DNA of 18,436 nt from CAJBLF01 sp964613015 (GCA_964613015.1 CAZTFP010000024.1:1-18436); one strand, 5' to 3'; shown: positions 1 through 6,996, numbered from the stretch's first letter. Notes: a model not told the origin generated them from the sequence alone. Program-made: numbers and translations.

Positions 1-1
1 T

Positions 2-925
2 GTATATAATTATATTCACGGACTTCTTAGTTGATCTCAGTGAGCAACCTGAGCACAATGACTACAATGACCGCAAGGAAATACCTGAGCAACCTGAGCA
101 CAGGGAATACCATGAGTATGATCATGAACAGCATGAGCAACATGACCAGCAGGACCACAAGGAAATACTTGAGTACAATGATTAGCATGAGCAACATGAC
201 CAGCAGGACCACAAGGAGATACAGGGGCAATGGGAGAAACATGACTTTTAAAACAATGAGTTTTATGAGATACTCCTTACTATGACTGACACGGTTGGAT
301 AACAATGGATTCAAATATCTTTAATACGGGATGAAATGTAGGTATAGGGACGACAGGTCCACTTGGAAAATTATCAGTGTATAACGGTGGAACAATTGAT
401 CTATTTCCTAATGCACATAATGCTTTTATAGATATAAGTAGCGAATCAATAAGTGATCCTAGCCATGTAACCCCACAAGGATTGAGAATCGGTAATGGGA
501 GTTTGGGTTGATTTGTATGATGATTACTATGGAATTATAACGGAATGTTAGTGCTTTCGGCAAGAGTATGATCAACACCTTCAGCAGATCTAGTAGTATC
601 TACTGGATGAAATATAGGTATCGGGACGACAAATCCAGTAGCACCACTTCATGTTATCGGAAGAGGTAAATTTACCAATAGTGTACAAGTAGGTAGTCCT
701 GAAACCAACCGATGTAGTACACCGGCTGATAAAGGGAAAATAGTCTATACCTCTATATGTTATAATACCTCAAGTAGTGTGTCAGTATTTTTATGATGTA
801 TGGGAAGTTGAGCATCATGAGTAATTGGTAAAGTGCTTATGACATGAAACGATCTTATATCTAATTTAAATTGTTTGAATGTTAATCCAAATGATGGTCT
901 CGGTAATGTTCAGCTTAGCATTTAA
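2..925 (+). CDS. Surface fibre/adhesin, collagen-like stalk plus GIGTT repeats (5'-truncated)
   Basis: The 3' end of a gene whose start lies outside the window; 307 codons are visible, ending in TAA. Read with UGA=Gly, residues 11-80 are a collagen-like stalk of 23 G-initiated units (GSQ, GAT, GAQ, GLQ, GPQ, GNT, GIP, GPA, GDT), with one break (GVGS). A globular C-terminal part follows with two fibre modules about 95 residues apart, GGNVGIGTTGPLGKLSV and GGNIGIGTTNPVAPLHV. The second style (GIGTTxPxxxLHV) is common in phage tail fibres and large bacterial surface proteins. Family knowledge suggests a trimeric extracellular fibre for attachment, with the stalk possibly forming a triple helix; this is inference. 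Fifteen of the 23 stalk-unit glycines are TGA codons. No membrane anchor or S74 chaperone domain is visible in this part. The reading frame is certain; the exact role is not. Confidence 0.85.
131..217 (+). repeat. 33-bp direct repeat within the collagen-like stalk
   Basis: Positions 131-163 and 185-217 are identical over 33 bp and lie 54 bp apart, equal to 18 codons or six G-X-Y triplets. The repeat is in frame, so the stalk could grow or shrink by this unit without breaking the triplet register. Confidence 0.9.
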
Positions 926-947
926 TGAGTAAATATATTAGATATAC

Positions 948-980
948 AAAAAAATCTTATCTTATCGGTAAGGTTTTTTT
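948..980 (+). terminator. Rho-independent terminator of the fibre gene
   Basis: An A-tract, then stem CTTATC / GGTAAG (956-961 / 967-972) with a five-base loop, then a T-tract (974-980). One pair is T:G, which forms as U:G only in the plus-strand RNA, so it serves the fibre gene ending at 925 better than the convergent gene. Confidence 0.6.
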
Positions 981-1005
981 AAAAATAGTACAGTATACGT
1001 ATATT

Positions 1006-2052
1006 TTAGTGTTCCAGTTTTTCCATCTTTTTTATGAGTGACAAAAGATGCTCTTTGGCTTGGGGATTGAGTTGTGTCTTGGCTAATATTTCTCTAGCTT
1101 TTTTACTATTTTCGAGAATGCTCTGTTTGCCAAATGCTATTGCTCCACTCTCTTCAAACATAGTTTGTAAGATTTTTATCTGACCAATATCAAGTGATTT
1201 TCCCATCGATGACGTCAAGAGCTCCTGATGTGCGGGCGTTCATTTTTCAAAAATATAATTGGTGAAGTAGGTCTGTTGTCCTTCTTGGATGTCACTAAAT
1301 GCAGACTTGGTTTTGTCTCCTCCTATGATATCGAGATAATCGTCTCTCATTTGAAATGCAAGTCCCATATATTGTCAGAGTTCTATAATGAGTTCTTGTT
1401 GTTGTTTAGATGCATTAGCAAGAATAGCTCAGGTGAGCATAGGTCTCACAAAAGTATAAGAAGCAGTTTTATACATATTTTTTTTATCAATCAAGGAAAG
1501 TGATGCTGGTCCAGAAATCATCATATCAACGTCGATCATTTGTCAGAGAATCACTTCTTCAATCATGCTATGCACATTTTTTCTTGCTTCCCAAAGTAAG
1601 TCTTCAGGAAAATCGTGTTGCTGGTATCGAAGTTCATAGACTCGAGAAAGCAAAAGATCTCCGAGAAGAATGGATTGTCATTCAGCGATATGGTGAGCAT
1701 TTGGTCTGCCTTTAAGTAGAGTCTGGATATATGAATGTACCGTAAGTGCATTATGTCTTTTGTCTGCCTGATCGATAATATCATCGTGGATAAGCGCCAT
1801 AGAGTGGAGTAGTTCAAAAATAATCCCAAAATTTAATATAGCTTTTTCGTTTTCACCTCCAAATCATGTGTACGTAACTCGTAGTCCATATGGCCTGATT
1901 CTTTTGCCACCAGAAAAAATAAAGGTGGAAATATAATCGATAAAAGTATTTATTTTTTTATCATCAATAAGTTTGTGTGCTTGTTCTATTTTACCGTGGA
2001 CATAAGTCTGTAATACACCATCAAACGTGGTTTTAAAGGAAGATAAATCCAT
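1006..2052 (-). CDS. Polyprenyl diphosphate synthase (trans-isoprenyl, FPP/GGPP type)
   Basis: A 348-residue protein, the usual length for trans-prenyltransferases, which condense isopentenyl diphosphate onto allylic diphosphates with Mg2+. It has the substrate-binding SGGKRIRP region near residues 48-55, the first aspartate-rich motif DDIID (residues 90-94, in MALIHDDIIDQADKRH) and the second one DDYLD (237-241, in FQMRDDYLDIIGGDKTK). Six glycines are UGA, including those in TYTGFGGE and KGTPAHQ, so the gene appears split in the standard code. The start at 2052 gives MDLSSFKTT; no Shine-Dalgarno is visible. The product is probably a precursor for undecaprenyl or quinone-type lipids, but chain length cannot be read from motifs with confidence. 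It may be translated after the small ORF that overlaps its start. Confidence 0.9.
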
Positions 2053-2179
2053 ACTTTGAAACTAGTAATAAACTAAAAACTAAAAGTGCCATGCCTACGG
2101 CAGATAAAAAAAACGAATGAATTGTCTCTTTATGTGCTATTGCAATGTACAATAGTTCATAATCTGACAAATCATACAC
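2033..2179 (-). CDS. Possible 48-aa single-pass membrane protein overlapping the prenyl synthase start
   Basis: An open frame from GTG to TAA encodes an acidic N-terminus (YDLSDYELL), the linker AHKETIHS and a hydrophobic segment (about residues 23-47, including MALLVFSLLLVS). It overlaps the first 20 nt of the prenyl synthase in another frame, the arrangement seen in translationally coupled pairs. It contains no UGA codon, so it gains nothing from the recoding. There is no clear ribosome binding site, and the GTG start is chosen only because stop codons TAG and TAA lie just upstream. It fills most of an otherwise empty spacer. I do not recognise a family, and it could be chance. Confidence 0.35.
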   Translation of the reverse strand: MYDLSDYELLYIAIAHKETIHSFFLSAVGMALLVFSLLLVSKYGFIFL

Positions 2180-2256
2180 TATTCACTATTATCTATTCAC
2201 TGAAATTGTTAGTTTTTTAGTCCTATATTGCAATTCAATTCCATATGAGCCAATAT

Positions 2257-2284
2257 TTGACAATACAAATAAAATAGTTATAAT
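2257..2284 (+). promoter_or_regulatory. Sigma-70-type promoter, TTGACA-16-TATAAT
   Basis: Perfect -35 hexamer TTGACA (2257-2262) and perfect -10 hexamer TATAAT (2279-2284), spaced by 16 bp. The predicted transcript starts near 2291, about 24 nt before the ATG at 2315, leaving a short A/T-rich leader without Shine-Dalgarno. This is the cleanest promoter in the window. Confidence 0.8.
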
Positions 2285-2314
2285 ATAAAGTGTTTATATT
2301 CAAAAAAATTACCT

Positions 2315-3346
2315 ATGGGAAAAATAAAAGCTGCCCTAGATACTGGTGCATTAAGAATAGGAAATACTATAGCGACTCCTTTGAGACGATGAGGAGAACT
2401 TATTAATGAGGCGGTATTCAATGTCCTGAAACAGGCAAAAAGTTCAGTAAAAAATACTGCTGAAGTAGGAAAGCAAACCGTAGATGCTTTAGCAGACAAT
2501 TTTCTCAATTTTTCCAAAGTAGAAGGAAAACGATATCAGAGACTAGTAAAATGATGAATAAATTTGGCTTCTGCAGTGACACGAAGACCAGCTATGATAG
2601 CTAGTGCAAGCGTACTCAGTGCACTCAATCAGTGAATATGGAAACCATTTACAAAACTTGCGCCCGGTAAATTGTTTAAAGGGCTCGCAAATGCTACGAG
2701 AATTTTCAGTAAAAAGAAAGGGTTTGATTTCGCACAATACGATACCCATGAGACAAAATGAGATACTCGAATAAATCAAATAAAGGAAAAGCGCATTGGG
2801 TTTTTTGGTGTCTGATGATCAGCACCAGTAGCTGAAGCTAAAAAATCAGAAGAAGCTAAAAAAGTTGAAGCACCCAAAGTAGAAGATAAAAAACCCATAG
2901 AACCAAAAAAAGAAGAACCAAAAAAAGAAGAACCAAAAAAAGAAGAACCAAAAAAAGAAGAAATTAAAAAAGTTGAGGAACCCAAAAAAATAGACGAAAC
3001 ATCTGATAAGAAGAAAGATTCACCTGCTTCGAAACCTTCAGATACTCCTCCAAAAACTATTGATGAGATCAAAAAGAATGATGCAGCAAAATCAGAAAAA
3101 AAAGAAAAGGATGAACAAAATCAAAAATTTCCCAAATGGGAAACTCTAGATGATAAGTTCAAAAAAGAATATAGAATGCAATATCTTACTATGATCAAAA
3201 ATAAGCCAACCAAGGAATGAATTGTTGCTCGAGGAAAGGAAGCAAAAATGTGAGATACCCCAGAAGAAATTTTGAAAAATTTTAAAGAAAAAGATCCTAC
3301 ATTTGTATGATATGTAGAAAGTGAGATTCTCAATAAAGCAGCATAA
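2315..3346 (+). CDS. Hypothetical protein with Lys/Glu/Pro-rich linker
   Basis: A 343-residue protein with ten UGA glycines. Three parts are visible. Residues 1 to about 140 form a probably helical, basic region (KIKAALDTGALRIGNTIATPLRR, NLASAVTRRPAMIASASVL, LAPGKLFKGLANATRIF) with moderately hydrophobic stretches. Residues about 170-265 are a low-complexity, highly charged linker that includes four copies of EPKKE at 196-215. Residues about 270-343 form a compact charged domain (WETLDDKFKKEYRMQYLTMI, TPEEILKNFKEKDPTFVGYVESEIL) that looks conserved rather than random. There is no signal peptide. The ATG at 2315 lies just behind a consensus promoter. I do not recognise the family. A structural or nucleic-acid-associated role is possible from charge alone, but this is weak inference. 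Confidence 0.85.
2900..2959 (+). repeat. Four perfect 15-bp tandem repeats encoding EPKKE
   Basis: Unit GAACCAAAAAAAGAA, four copies in frame without mismatch. Each unit adds five residues to the linker, and the A7 run inside each unit is prone to slippage. Identical copies suggest recent expansion. Confidence 0.9.
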
Positions 3347-3360
3347 TAAAAAAAACAAAT

Positions 3361-3382
3361 AAAAAATTGAGATTACTCTCAA
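3361..3382 (-). terminator. Terminator between convergent genes, best fit for the RNHCP gene
   Basis: Stem TTGAGA / TCTCAA (3367-3372 / 3377-3382) with loop TTAC. On the minus strand the stem is followed by six T residues (3366-3361), an intrinsic terminator 21 bp after the RNHCP stop. The plus side has only a weak T-rich tail, but the stem may serve both genes. Confidence 0.6.
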
Positions 3383-3402
3383 CTTTTCAATGCTCAATAG
3401 TA

Positions 3403-3711
3403 TTATACTAGTTCCTTATATTTTTTGATATACATATCTAATTGTTCAACTTCATCGTCGTCAGCTCTTTTGTTTCGATGAATTTTTTCGCATTTTTTGC
3501 AGTGGAAACATATTTTAAGTTGTCAATTTCTGATTTCATATATCATGGGATACATGATTCAGTCGCAGGTGGTTGCTCTATCTCCAGGTATTTCCCCATC
3601 TACATGTAAAGAAACAAAACAATGTGGACAATGATTTCTACAGGTTTTGGCTGCCTGAGAAATTTGTTTTCCACAACTGATACAGGTAAATGATTCATTT
3701 ATTTTTTTCAT
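3403..3711 (-). CDS. RNHCP-domain zinc-ribbon-like protein
   Basis: A 102-residue protein carrying the signature that names the RNHCP family, CRNHCPHC (residues 24-31), then SLHVDGEIPGDRA (34-46) and CDGIMYP (49-55). It has four Cys pairs in all: CISC (10-13), CRNHC/CPHC, C49, and CFHC/CKKC (68-74). It ends with the family's RADDDE-like acidic segment. The cysteines predict one or two zinc sites. The biochemical function of the family is, to my knowledge, not established. Two UGA codons encode G51 and G63; G51 sits in the CxGxMxP position where other members have Gly, which supports the recoding. The start is the only ATG before the domain; no Shine-Dalgarno is visible. Confidence 0.9.
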
Positions 3712-3750
3712 AAAACACAATAGTTCATAATAAGACAAAACATTTCATTG

Positions 3751-3920
3751 TTAGTTAATTTTTGACCACCTGGGCCGTAGAAGGCAAGTTGTTCTCCTAA
3801 AAACTTAGAAGTGGGTAGCTCCATTACGGAATACACCGTAACTTTGTGGCTCCCATGAGATAGATAGGAAGTAATATTCCTCACCCTACGTACGCGCCCT
3901 GTAGTCAGGAATTAGCCTAA
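3751..3920 (-). ncRNA. ssrS: Structured RNA, probably 6S-like regulatory RNA
   Basis: About 170 nt of gene-free, less AT-biased sequence folds into a long rod. The closing stem pairs 3751-3780 with 3886-3920 (TTAG/CTAA, TAATT/AATTA, GACTAC/GTGGTC, GGGC/GCCC, CGTAG/CTACG). A central bubble carries one small hairpin on each side (AGGAA/TTCCT and CTTCTAA/TTAGGAG). The terminal arm is TGGGAGC...GGAGCTACCCA, capped by GTTACGG/CCGTAAT. Three pairs are G:U on the minus strand but would be A:C mismatches on the plus strand, so the RNA is read from the minus strand. Rod length, bubble and bubble hairpins match 6S RNA, which binds the housekeeping RNA polymerase; the name is inference from architecture. 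It lacks tmRNA, SRP and RNase P signatures. Exact ends are uncertain. Confidence 0.55.
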
Positions 3921-4034
3921 TGGTATCTAGTAATTTTTCAAGTAAAAATTCGATTCAGGCGATAACTTTTGTTATGCAAACATAGAAATGAATGGTCTCG
4001 ATATTGATTGATAAAGATATATATATATATAAAT

Positions 4035-4072
4035 AAAAAAAAACATGTATACTAAAAGATATATCATGTTTT
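4035..4072 (-). terminator. Terminator of the RRM protein gene
   Basis: On the minus strand, ACATGATATA and TATACATGT flank an A/T loop, and the stem is followed by nine T residues. It lies about 22 bp after the RRM gene stop. The bulged A/T stem is weak, but the T-tract is strong. Confidence 0.55.
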
Positions 4073-4093
4073 TATAGAGAGCACTATACTACA

Positions 4094-4429
4094 TTAGAAT
4101 TCAGGAATTTCTTCTTCTGCGGCTTTTTTAGCATCTTCTCTTGCTTGGATTCTTTCAGGATTTTCATTTGCAAAATCTACTTTTACTGCTCTGCCCATAA
4201 TTTCTTGTCCGTCCATAGCTTTTTGTGCTTTGGCAGCGTCTTCAGGATTGACGAATTCTACGAATCCAAATCCTCTACTTTTGTTTGTCTCTTGATCGAG
4301 TTTTACTCTAGCAAAAGCGACTTCTCCAAATTTTGAGAATTCTTCTCTAAGCTCTTTTCCTCTCAATTTCCAGTTCAATCCACCAACAAACAATTTTGTT
4401 GTACTAACGATAGTGTTTTCTTCTCACAT
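4094..4429 (-). CDS. RRM-domain RNA-binding protein
   Basis: A 111-residue protein consisting of one RNA recognition motif with a short acidic/charged tail. RNP2 is LFVGGL (residues 13-18) and RNP1 is RGFGFVEF (52-59); the aromatic residues at F14, F54 and F56 are those that stack on RNA bases. The layout matches the small single-RRM proteins of cyanobacteria and other bacteria, often linked to cold or RNA handling. The chosen ATG at 4429 is followed directly by a UGA (Gly2), so standard-code gene finders start at an internal TTG and lose 12 residues. GGAGAG touches the ATG, closer than a normal Shine-Dalgarno. Its own terminator follows. Confidence 0.9.
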
Positions 4430-4755
4430 CTCTCCAAAAAAAACAAAATAAAACATTAAAAATGTATAATTTTTCTCACAAATTACAAATGATTTTTTGG
4501 TAGACTATATCACATAATGATTCAAAATCCTTATTCCAAAAAAATACATGGAATTTATTTATATTTCGAGTGCCATTCCTATAATGTTATGGAATGTCTA
4601 AGAAAATTATATCGATAGGTATAAATTTATCGTTAAAAAAANNNNNNNNNNNNNNNNNNNNNNNNNNNNNNNNNNNNNNNNNNNNNNNNNNNNNNNNNNN
4701 NNNNNNNNNNNNNNNNNNNNNNNNNNNNNNNNNNNNNNNNNTAACGAAAAATTTG

Positions 4756-4785
4756 TTTACAAATTTGCATGTATAGATGTATAAT
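4756..4785 (+). promoter_or_regulatory. Promoter in repeat copy 1, TTTACA-18-TATAAT, with operator-like palindrome
   Basis: -35 TTTACA (4756-4761) and -10 TATAAT (4780-4785) with an 18-bp spacer. The 18-bp palindrome at 4749-4766 covers the -35 box, the expected place for a repressor site. No regulator gene is adjacent. Confidence 0.5.
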
Positions 4786-4823
4786 AGTAGTTTCTTTCTT
4801 TAGAAAAAATAACGAAAAATTTG

Positions 4824-4853
4824 TTTACAAATTTGCATGTATAGATGTATAAT
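4824..4853 (+). promoter_or_regulatory. Promoter in repeat copy 2, TTTACA-18-TATAAT
   Basis: The same elements as in copy 1, shifted by 68 bp (-35 at 4824-4829, -10 at 4848-4853), with the palindrome at 4817-4834 over the -35 box. Confidence 0.5.
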
Positions 4854-4890
4854 AGTAGTTTCTTCCTTTAGAAAAAATATACATGGAAAT

Positions 4891-4918
4891 TTGCAAAAAT
4901 AACAAAACTAAATATAAT
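4891..4918 (+). promoter_or_regulatory. Promoter-like TTGCAA-16-TATAAT
   Basis: -35 TTGCAA (4891-4896) and perfect -10 TATAAT (4913-4918), 16 bp apart, downstream of the tandem repeats. The preceding GAAATTTGCA resembles the right half of the repeat palindrome. Confidence 0.45.
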
Positions 4919-4944
4919 TGAGATGCAATGAAAACTCGAATATT

Positions 4945-4973
4945 TTTCAAAGAGAATATATAACTACTATAAT
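4945..4973 (+). promoter_or_regulatory. Promoter-like TTTCAA-17-TATAAT nearest to the 5037 gene
   Basis: -35-like TTTCAA (4945-4950), 17-bp spacer, -10 TATAAT (4968-4973). A start near 4980 would leave a leader of roughly 55 nt. The -35 is weak and the region is AT-rich, so chance matches are likely. Confidence 0.3.
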
Positions 4974-5036
4974 GACTACATAAAAACATATACGGCATAT
5001 ATTTCATTCTTTACTTACCTTACTTTTATAGAGAAC

Positions 5037-6002
5037 ATGACCGATCCTATACAAACAAGCAATCCACAACAGCAATGATATACTGATGATATATTGGCAT
5101 GAGAAGATATATTTGCAGCAATTCCTCAAGCCAAAAGACTAGAGGAATCTACTTCTCCTGAAAATATAGTAGAAGATACATATAAATTTGAGCCTATACC
5201 AGAAACTTTAGAACAAATAGTTCCCACGGTTGTTCCGCTAACAGTAACTATCCCAAAGAAGGAAGAACAGGTAGTCCCAACAGTACAAGCACCAATTCCG
5301 TCAATACCAATTTCACCAAATCAAGTACCCACAGTTCAATCACCAGCACCAGTTGCTTCGCAAGTTTCTAGTTCTACTGCTATTCCAGCTCCACAAGTCC
5401 AACAAACTCCTATACAAAAAATAAATATTCCAGAAGAAGTTGCTCACGTTGTTTTTCAATCAGAGCCAGAAGAACCAGTCCAATTACCCATAGAAGAACC
5501 AGAAGAAGAAATATCATTAGCTACAAAATTACAAACGGATGTACAAAAAAAGTTTGGTGAATTATTTTTTACTACCAAGAAAATTTATGAACTCAAAAAT
5601 AAAACAGGAATCACTGAAGAGACATTCGACATCCTCTGAGCAAATAACGATAAGGTAGTTATCTCTTATAAGTTCTTGCTTGATGAAACCAACGATCCTA
5701 TGATTTTTATTACCAAAATAGAACAAGATCAAGAGACAGAAGAAGAGACCGTCAATGAATTGAGATTTACTTTCAACGAAGAGACATTGTCTTTGGAAGT
5801 AGTAATAAATGATATTTTGCTTTTTGATGAAATACAAGATTTCACCCAGGATCAAAAGAAAAAATTACAGGTAATAGATAAACTCAACAAGTTCACCTTT
5901 TTGACTTCAGAAGAACTCAGAAAAATAGAAAAAGAAATCAAAGAAAAAGAAGAAGCAGAAAGAGAAAGAAGAAAATTACAAGAAATATTTAGAAACTTTT
6001 AA
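5037..6002 (+). CDS. Hypothetical protein with Pro/Gln/Val-rich linker and conserved-looking C-terminal domain
   Basis: A 321-residue protein with no signal peptide. Residues 1-30 contain two UGA glycines in an acidic segment (QQQGYTDDILAGEDIF). Residues about 45-165 are a disordered linker rich in P, Q, V, E and I. Residues about 165-305 form an acidic alpha/beta-looking domain (LATKLQTDVQKKFGELFFTTKKIYELKNKTG and DFTQDQKKKLQVIDKLNKF), with a third UGA glycine in TFDILGANND. The tail (about 295-321) is a charged helix of alternating E and K/R, a candidate coiled coil. The upstream region is unusually promoter-rich, which suggests high or regulated expression. An intrinsic terminator follows 21 bp after the stop. 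I do not recognise the family. Confidence 0.85.
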
Positions 6003-6023
6003 ATATTACTATTTTAAAAAACT

Positions 6024-6050
6024 AGGGACATATATGTGTCCCTTTTTTTT
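6024..6050 (+). terminator. Strong intrinsic terminator of the 5037 gene
   Basis: Perfect 7-bp stem AGGGACA / TGTCCCT (6024-6030 / 6037-6043) with loop TATATG, followed by T residues through 6050. Confidence 0.9.
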
Positions 6051-6055
6051 CGCAT

Positions 6056-6081
6056 AAAAAAAGCTCCAAATAATGGAGCTT
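6056..6081 (-). terminator. Strong intrinsic terminator for the minus-strand cluster
   Basis: Perfect 8-bp stem AAGCTCCA / TGGAGCTT (6061-6068 / 6074-6081). On the minus strand it is followed by a T-run (6062-6056). It lies 25 bp beyond the stop of the gene at 6106 and stands back to back with the terminator at 6024-6050. Confidence 0.85.
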
Positions 6082-6105
6082 CAATATAATGATTTTCTTT
6101 ATGTA

Positions 6106-6360
6106 TTATTTATTTCACTTGCAGTGAATCTGCAATGCAAAGCTAATGGTTCTCCCATTGCTCAGGGTGTAATTCTGGTGAATAAGGGAGTAGTCTGTAA
6201 TCTTAAGTGTATCCTTTTCAAAAACAACTTTCTTTCCTAGTTTGGCTTCAATTTTATTAGTTGTTTTTTTGATTTCTTTTCTTGCGCTAGTCAGGAAATG
6301 ATCCAAAGAAATAGCAGCAAATATAAGGAAAATAATAAAAATAATGAATATTTGTTTCAT
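6106..6360 (-). CDS. Small membrane-anchored or secreted protein, unknown family
   Basis: An 84-residue protein. Residues 4-19 are strongly hydrophobic (IFIIFIIFLIFAAISL) after a single Lys, acting as a signal anchor or signal peptide without a clear cleavage site. A basic helical stretch follows (SARKEIKKTTNKIEAKLGKK), then a beta-rich tail (TLKITDYSLIHQNYTLSNGRTISFALQI). With UGA=Gly the protein continues three residues (GNK) past the standard-code stop to TAA. It is the last gene before a strong terminator and 77 bp from the CYTH gene, so the two may be co-transcribed. The small extracellular domain could be lipoprotein-like, but there is no lipobox Cys. Confidence 0.75.
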
Positions 6361-6437
6361 ACTGTTTTTATTTAGGTGTTGTGTTTATAAAATATACTAT
6401 ATATAAATAAAAATCAATATATAATTATTTTCACTAT

Positions 6438-6923
6438 TTATGATAGTAGTCATATAAGTTCATCAGAGAGCCCATGATTAGCTATATATGCATTACTTGC
6501 TTCTCTCATATTAGTGAGTTCTTCGCCAAACCATTCGGGCACGACAAATTTTTTCGCATCTCTTTTGCTGGCAAATTCCACTTCAGCAGTTTTTAATCCC
6601 TGCAAATTTTTGTATATATCAAGCTCTATTGTAAGTCAATCGTATGGGATTTCATAACGAGTTTTTTCGATAAAATGATTTTCTACTTGGAACCATAATT
6701 GATCAAATTCTTCTTTGCTAATATCTACTTCTATCTCTTCTCTGACAAGTCCATGTCATTTTTTTCTTGTGACCTTGTATGCATCTCAGATATGTCTGAC
6801 TCTGATACTTTTACCAGTTGTTGGGTCATTGAGAAATCACTGAATAATCTCTTTATGAGGAAAAGTATCAATATTCATGGGTAGTGTTTTTATCAAAAAT
6901 TTCCTTTCAATTTCAGCTGCCAT
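6438..6923 (-). CDS. CYTH-domain protein (triphosphate tunnel enzyme family)
   Basis: A 161-residue protein, the normal size for a single-domain CYTH enzyme. The N-terminal signature EIERKFL (residues 4-10) matches ExExK, the metal/triphosphate-binding motif. Alternating basic strands follow (SIRVRHIGDAYKVTRKKG), then acidic strands (VREEIEVDIS, LTIELDIYKNLQGLKTAEVEF), as expected for the eight-stranded tunnel. Known members hydrolyse inorganic triphosphate or thiamine triphosphate, or make cAMP. The short bacterial form with this layout is most often a tripolyphosphatase; the substrate here is inference. Five UGA glycines break it in the standard code, including the G in RHIGDAYKV. It sits between a surface protein and a small membrane protein on the same strand. 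Confidence 0.88.
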
Positions 6924-6996
6924 GATGACGGTATTCAATAATTAAAAACAAAAAACATATACTGATTTTTTTACCTACAATCACTTCCTTAGACGA

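Larger units (their letters stand above)
4742..4877 (+). repeat. Two tandem 68-bp repeats, each with a promoter and an 18-bp palindrome
   Basis: Copies 4742-4809 and 4810-4877 differ at one base (tttctttctt versus tttcttcctt). Each carries the perfect palindrome AAATTTGTTTACAAATTT (4749-4766 and 4817-4834), whose right half overlaps the -35 hexamer of a promoter. The left edge abuts the N run, so more copies may be missing. Confidence 0.9.
4430..5036. other. Regulatory intergenic region with 100-base assembly gap (N at 4642-4741)
   Basis: No complete gene is visible here. From 4430 to 4641 it is AT-rich with two small inverted repeats (ATTCCA/TGGAAT around 4534-4555 and CATTCC/GGAATG around 4573-4596). 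The N run of exactly 100 bases marks a scaffold join of unknown true length. From 4742 onward there is a 68-bp tandem repeat and several promoter-like elements, described separately. The gap touches the repeat, so it probably arose because the assembler could not resolve further copies. Confidence 0.9.

Noticed and set aside
27..314. Long minus-strand open frame opposite the collagen region, rich in Leu/Val/Ile
   Set aside because: It is the antisense shadow of the G-X-Y repeat; its composition follows from the repeat and it matches no membrane protein pattern.
3751..3920. Reading the structured RNA as tmRNA, SRP RNA or RNase P RNA
   Set aside because: No tRNA-like ends or tag frame, no SRP tetraloop/GGAAGCAGC-type motif, and no RNase P core motifs were seen on either strand.
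4016..4031. (AT)n tract
   Set aside because: Simple repeat in an AT-rich spacer next to a terminator; no function supported.
4594..4641. Possible leaderless gene start (MSKKIISIGINLSLKK) with TATAAT nine bases upstream, running into the N gap
   Set aside because: Only 16 codons are visible before the gap and the -35 is poor; nothing shows that the frame continues.
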